Below are positions 59,016 to 64,000 of a stretch of 64,000 nt of DNA, piece after piece (position 1 is the first letter of the stretch; each line of letters begins with the position of its first letter). The notes beneath the pieces are model-generated. The model worked only from the letters and a program-made list of their open reading frames with translations, was not told the origin of the DNA and searched no databases. The DNA comes from Larix kaempferi (Eukaryota > Streptophyta > Pinopsida > Pinales > Pinaceae): contig BSBM01000425.1 of the NCBI GenBank assembly GCA_027924585.1, positions 124,001 to 188,000 of the forward strand, written 5' to 3'. The position numbers and the translations under genes are program-made.

Positions 59016-61220
59016 CTATGCTTTAATATGATCTATCTCCCATAGGTATAGATCATGATCCTCATGTTGTACATGTGGCATCAACCAGAAAAATGTCTTC
59101 ACCCACTGTTCATTCCCCATTGTTATTATTGAATCTAGAACATGTGGGAAAGAACTATGAACCTTCTTTCTATGTCTACGACCTTCAGTAATCAGACTTA
59201 TGGATACAAATTCTTCATTATTGGATGGCCCAAATTCGGTGCTATCATCCCACTCTTCCATGGGAGAGTGGTTGTCTTCAAGGAACAGCTCAAGTTCCCT
59301 TAAGAAATGATCAGGTGCTTGGTTTTCATCAAACTGTTCTGCACACTCCTCAAGCACATATAAATATAAACGATCCTCATGATCCACCATCTCATGAGGT
59401 TCCTCCATATGGTGATGAATTATTTCATCCCAATGAGGTTGACTGAATGGTGTGTAGGAGGGTAGGGAGGATCTTTACAACTTTTCATGAAACTACAATA
59501 TCTCTGTCTTGGATTCTTGGCGGCAACTTTAAGTGATTCTCAAATAATATTGGGTGGATATCAATTCATCATTGATATTTTTTTTATCTTCATCATCCCT
59601 CAAGGACGCATGATGAAACAATTCTACAAGCTCCAACAAACTATCTCTATCAGAAAGCAAGTTCAAGAATTTACTTTTTATGATTGTCATGGATTTCTGA
59701 AATTCTTCCATGTCTCTCATGGAAGACTGCTCCCCCAAATTTCAACAAAGGTTATTCATTAAGGCATGTGTGTCATTGAGGGTTTTAAGGGCTTCTTTGA
59801 TCTTTCATTCATTCATCTTCAGTGTCCCTTCAAGGAAATGAGGTTTTGGTAGATGAACCTTCGCTTCTTATAGTTTCCTAGGATCAACTTTAGTTGATTA
59901 TGTTGAAGTTATGAAAGCTGATCCATATTTTGTGGCTGCAAGATATTCATATTTCATATCATGAATATCATATCTTTGGCTACAACTGGGGTTCTCATTC
60001 ATCTCTGGTGCACCAGTAAAGATTTCTCTCCAATTTTTAGCTCTCCCCGATTCAAGAGTCTCAACCCCCAAAGGTTCAACCAAGGTCATCTTCTCTTCAG
60101 AAGTGGCTTCCCCATCAAAATGACACATAGGCACATAAATATCAGAATTTACAAAACTCCCATGTGTTATATTTTCTCCTCCTTGTGATGGTATGTTGGT
60201 GGTTTGGTCTTCCACCAATTTCTGATTTTCAGTTTCTATTGCTGCAAGACCTTCTTCTTTATCCATGGATATTGCACCCACAACACCTTCATTAATGGGG
60301 ATCTCCATGTATCTGACATATATGTGAGAGTACACATCTTTAGATGCTTCCTCACACTTAAAACATTCCTTAATAGGTTCTCTTTCTACCATGTAAGGAT
60401 CCTACAAATACCCTTCTAGTGATTCAGTCTAGTCACTGCATTCAACCTTATCACTAAGGATCTAAGACTCAGCATCCAGGGAATCCCTTAAGCAATAATT
60501 ATCCTATAATGTGGCTACAACATCATCATGACACACATTACTACAAAAATCTGAAAGTGGTCCATAGCTTTGCATCATGCTTCTCTCTTCAATGGGTGGG
60601 GTTATGGTGCCTTGTTCTACCACCGATTCTACTAGTTCACATCTAACTGATATGTGGTCAAATTTTGCTTCCCTATGAATCTCATGTGGTGAATTTGGAT
60701 CTTATTTATGTTCTTATTTAGGATATTATCCAAAATATGGCTCAACATCCCTCATAGTACCAATATCTTCTAAGGTGATCTTGAGATCCTCTGCATAGAA
60801 TCTTGCAGTAGATTCTTCTTCCATTCTATCAACAATCTCATGATTGGTTTTTGGGTCTTGCTTCTCCCTGGTTGTATTGGGATGAATATTCTTGGAGGAT
60901 CTGATTGAAAAGGATCCAAAAATTATTGTGAGGTGTAAAACACATGCATCCAATTAATCTCTTACTTCTTTTAGGCATTCTTCGAAAGTAGTTTGATCTT
61001 TGTCTGTGGAACATGCAACTTTTCCATCCATATGGTTATAAGAATAACCATAGTCTCTTCTTCCAACTATGATCTCATGGGAGATACTTGAGGAAGGTAC
61101 TTCTTGGAAATTCTCTTCCTCATAATGTCTGCAATACTCTTCATACTACTCATCATAATTATCATACTCTTCATAAAAACAATCTTCTTCCTCATACAAC
61201 TCAAAGTCTGAATCTTCCAT
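59016..61220 (-). pseudogene. F acidic protein of unknown function (about 735 codons, decayed)
   Basis: The frame begins at ATG 61220 (MEDSDFELYEEED), only about 93 bases from the primer site. It keeps one reading frame to the stop at 59016 with more than ten stops. The open pieces 60953-60726, 60392-59898, 59738-59529 and 59408-59016 all share the frame, which shows past selection for coding. The product is Glu/Asp-rich throughout. Recognisable segments are EPYFG (about 60730), GRAKNWREIFTGAPEMNEN (about 60010-60070), RRHRKKVHSSFPHVLDSI (about 59110-59200) and WLMPHVQHEDHDLYLWEIDH near the end. It lacks knuckles, DSG, RT and integrase motifs. I do not recognise the family. It could be a diverged gag-like protein or a captured sequence. 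Confidence 0.65.
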
Positions 61221-61312
61221 GACATGGAACTAATTCCACAACTGCAACTTGAAGATAGTGCTGAGCTACCTTACCATTGAGAGTTACTTTCCACATGCTA
61301 GGCCAAGGAAAG

Positions 61313-61325
61313 TGCTCTGATACTA
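61313..61325 (-). promoter_or_regulatory. F primer binding site
   Basis: The minus strand reads TAGTATCAGAGCA one base after the LTR, the initiator tRNA-Met site with one G-to-A change. Confidence 0.7.
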
Positions 61326-61326
61326 C

Positions 61327-63419
61327 TATAATATCCTATCCAATATCTGACCAAGATATTGTCTTCCACTCATAGTTTTAATAAAATTTTATTAGCAATT
61401 TTTAAGGCCAAATTCTTAGGATGTAAGTGACGGGGATTGAAACTCTGAATGGGGATGGTAGGAATGATATTAGGTTATGGAATTTATAAGTATGAGTGTG
61501 CAGCAGTAGATAAACATGGTCAAAGCAAAAATCCTTGGTACAAAGTACTAGAGCCATTCACTTTTAAGCAATAGAACAATTCCATTTCCTACTTCGAGGC
61601 TTCCTGGTCTTCTAGCATATGCCAACAAGACTGGGTGAGGGTAATCATAGTTTATGGCAGATTTATATCAGTCATTTAACTTATAAAATATACTAGGATA
61701 ATGTCTTAGTGAACTTGGGAAGGTTTGGAGTGATTGGGTGGTCGAATGGACACTGTGGACTACTGAGCTAGTCAAATTACAGGCTTTTCCAAATGAGGAT
61801 AAATGCATCCAAATTCTAAATATAGGGGCTGATATGGGAATTATACTAATTTATTAACCTCCTCCAACTAACAGAATAAAAAATGGATGCTCAGAATTGA
61901 TTTAGCAGTCATAATGGTGAAACTAGTCTAGAATAAGCACCCAACTAGCTAGTTTTGCATTTTAATTCATCAAACTGCTCTAATAAATCATAAACTCTAT
62001 TCTGATATTAAATAAATCTCTTATATATGATATTAAATATATATAAGTCTAAATATAACTTCATAACACTTCCTTTTTTATTATATGATTGCCTTCCAAA
62101 GTACAATACCTCACAGGCTAGATTTTCATTACAATAGAGGGACAATGAAGATGAGAATTAGGAAATTACTTTGGCTCTGTTCTGAAGTGGATTATTAGAA
62201 CATCTATAGGTCATATGTCTTATATTGCTACACTCTAAGATTCTGGTCTTCACTGGGGCGCATTCACCAAACTATCTCTCTCCTCCAAGAGAAACTCCTC
62301 CAAATCTAGCTGAGAAAGATGTATAAGTGAGAGAAGGAGGTGGAGATCAGGTCTGAAGTCGATCTCTAAAAATGGGAAGCCTTTGATCTCTGCAAATAAT
62401 ATCCCACTAGGCTCTTTGAAGTTTGTGGGTGCATCCATTGAATACTATCTTCTTCTTCGGATGATTTTCATATAAAACTAGTTGCAATTCTCATGTAGAA
62501 ATGATCTCCTCTTGAAGCTGACTACGGATCTTCACTAATGGAATGATATGAACATTATTGGATGCAATAACATATTCTCAACCTGCATATTACTCACTGA
62601 AACTCATGGGTCCTTGGGGCACTTCACCCAAGAAAAATTGTTGAGGCACATCACTCAACCAAGAGAGGCTCAAAGCTCTCAATACAAAAATGCAAATGAC
62701 AAAAGTTGTTACTGGGAGTTTGAAGCATTATTTTATAGAATTCATGTTGACCTGTTGAGAAATTTAATTGGATTGGTGACCTGTGAGAATGGGTCACCCA
62801 TGAGTTGATATACTTGCTTACTTTTCTTCTTACACCTTTTCTCTCATTTAGAAATTCTGCCCCTTTTTGTCTCAAGATTTTTCCTTCCTTGTAAAACTTT
62901 CCTACTTTGTAATTTGAGTTATCTTTTGGAAATTTCGACCTCCCTTATATTTTTATGGTTTGTTTCCATTTCTTTTTTTTTGGTAACATCTTACACCTTC
63001 ACTCTTTTCATCCCTTGCTATTTTCTAACCTCCAGTTCTGATTTAGCAACATTATCCTCAAGGGTATTCCCTCTTGGCCCACTTGCACACATCACCCATT
63101 TGCCAAAATATTAATAAATGAAGATAATTAATAAAATTAATTAATTCCTCACTCCAAAATCCAAAATAATTAATTATTTAATTAAATTAGAGGCCTACCT
63201 CATAATTTCCCAATTAATTAAATAATTCACCTTAGCACTTAGTTTGGGGATTAATATCTTCATGGGGGGGACACCTTGTCCATTTAATTCCCCTAATTCT
63301 CCCTTAGGCATATTCTATAAGTCCATTTCTTCATCCATCCATTAATTAATTAATTAATGCATAGGTGACTTAGGATAAAATCATCCCCATGGACTATAGA
63401 AAAATTTGGGGACATGACA
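61327..63419 (-). repeat. F 5' LTR
   Basis: Partner of 56555-58627. It ends ATTTGGGGACATGACA (minus-strand start TGTCATGTCCCC, a common plant LTR start); its inner end is TATAATATCC with TA in place of TG. It lies next to the primer site. Confidence 0.85.
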
Positions 63420-63424
63420 ATCCA

Positions 63425-64000
63425 CTAAAGAAATGCTTATCCATTGATCCTGGTTTGCTTTGCGTAACTCGTTTATTATTCTAGGCTGAATGAAAACTTT
63501 TCTTCTTTTCTTCACTACTTTCCTCTTAAAAAAAGGCCATGAATAGTACCTCATTGACTTATCATTGCAATCACTTTCTTCAGATAAATTGTTGACTTCA
63601 TCAGTATACAAACTCTTCCTTTGCTATGGAATTTTCTTCCTGCTATCAGTTCTATCCTGAGTGCGTGCCATCCTTCGTTCATGGGATCTAGCTTCTTCCT
63701 CACTATCACTATCTCCATCTTCCTTCTATAGACACTTAAAAGCAAAGTGGCCTATCCCTCCACATATGAAACATTTGAAAGGTAATATATTCTTATACCT
63801 ACCACATCCTCTTTTTAGCTTTCTTACGAAGTTTGATTCTTCCTCATCTAGTTCATTACAAAAGTCTTTGTCATGTTCATGTTTAGCTTTAAAGGCCTCT
63901 TATTTTCTGATAGGATTTTCCCTTTGAGTTCTCATCTCATACGCAGTCAAAATTCCTTGAAGCTCATCCTTTTTCATATCTTCAAGATTGGCTCTATATT
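63425..64000 (-). pseudogene. G gag N-terminal/middle part, decayed, cut by window edge
   Basis: The frame reads down from 64000 with LEDMKKDELQGILTAYEMRTQ, the UBN2-type gag end. It continues through a Lys/Glu-rich part to a full zinc knuckle CFICGGIGHFAFKC (about 63730-63775) and an acidic/basic linker (DSDSEEEARSHERR). Stops occur after about 35 codons, just after the knuckle, and near 63640. It ends at 63425 at the F insertion and continues at 56549. The presence of this knuckle and a second, broken one at about 55740-55790 is unusual or reflects a duplicated gag domain. Confidence 0.85.

Larger units (their letters stand above)
56555..63419 (-). mobile_element. Element F: non-autonomous LTR retrotransposon with its own acidic frame
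   Basis: Direct repeats of about 2.07 kb (56555-58627 and 61327-63419) flank a 2.7-kb internal region, and TSD atcca flanks the whole. A primer site related to initiator tRNA-Met lies next to the right LTR, so the sense is minus. No gag, RT, integrase or zinc knuckle is present; instead there is one decayed frame of about 735 codons (61220-59016). The LTR copies differ at roughly one base in ten over the first 220 bases by eye, so F is old. It interrupts the gag of G. Confidence 0.88.
51780..64000 (-). mobile_element. Element G: Sire/Maximus-like copia, gag kept, pol largely missing, runs off the window
   Basis: The 3' LTR is 51780-53552, followed by a textbook Sire-type polypurine tract. 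The minus-strand internal region holds gag pieces at 55600-56549 and 63425-64000, which join across element F. Expected protease, integrase and RT between gag and the 3' LTR are not visible in about 2 kb, so a deletion is likely. TSD candidate acatg (51775-51779) cannot be checked. G interrupts H and is interrupted by F. Confidence 0.8.

Noticed and set aside
1-64000. tRNA, rRNA or other structural RNA genes
   Set aside because: Only tRNA-complementary primer sites of 12-19 bases were found; no cloverleaf or rRNA segment recognised.

Overview
The window is repeat-dense plant nuclear DNA with no host gene that I can recognise. Almost all of it is LTR retrotransposons nested inside one another. 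The long decayed elements, very long LTRs and the mix of Ty1/copia and Ty3/gypsy families suggest a very large plant genome, most likely a gymnosperm such as a conifer. That placement is inference. For reference I name the elements A to H.

Layout. Element E (Ty3/gypsy, minus strand) enters from the left edge and ends with its 5' LTR at 3357-4411. Next comes a strand-asymmetric CT-rich satellite-like tract (4412-5742), which resumes at 44241-48031. It is split by D, an old Ty1/copia element (5748-44235, TSD ccacc). D carries in its 3' LTR a giant Ty3/gypsy element, A (6003-38175, TSD gagtg). A is itself split twice inside its reverse transcriptase gene, by B (13865-20556, TSD agact) and by C, a young copia element (20664-28288, TSD gagct). 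Both copies of all four TSDs are visible, so the order of insertion is secure: CT tract, then D, then A, then B and C. After an unassigned 2.6-kb stretch (48032-50643) a second nest follows: copia H (plus strand) is broken by a Sire/Maximus-like copia G (minus strand, runs off the right edge), and G is broken by F, a non-autonomous LTR element (56555-63419, TSD atcca).

The most unusual feature is A and B. A has LTRs of about 5.65 kb, and each contains a decayed reading frame of about 1,100 codons in the element's sense direction. The frame lies upstream of the LTR TATA box, that is, in U3. B has TG...CA ends and a perfect 5-bp TSD but no internal repeat pair, so I read it as a 6.7-kb solo LTR of a related family. 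It carries a 1,058-codon frame in the same position, with the same layout (globular N-terminal half, coiled-coil C-terminal half) and recognisable local similarity. This points to a group of plant gypsy elements with a large U3-encoded accessory protein of unknown function, similar in position only to U3 genes of some animal retroviruses. A also has a second, archaeal-type RNase H domain between protease and RT, while its RT-linked RNase H has lost catalytic residues.

Element C is nearly intact: almost identical LTRs, an exact initiator-Met primer binding site, and a single gag-pol frame with one amber codon. Between pol and its 3' LTR it has about 1.5 kb of tandem arrays. The second part is a field of short hairpins whose stems change while both arms stay complementary and the loops stay conserved. 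Its older relative D has a different 56-bp array in the same place. F has an acidic frame of about 735 codons instead of gag-pol.
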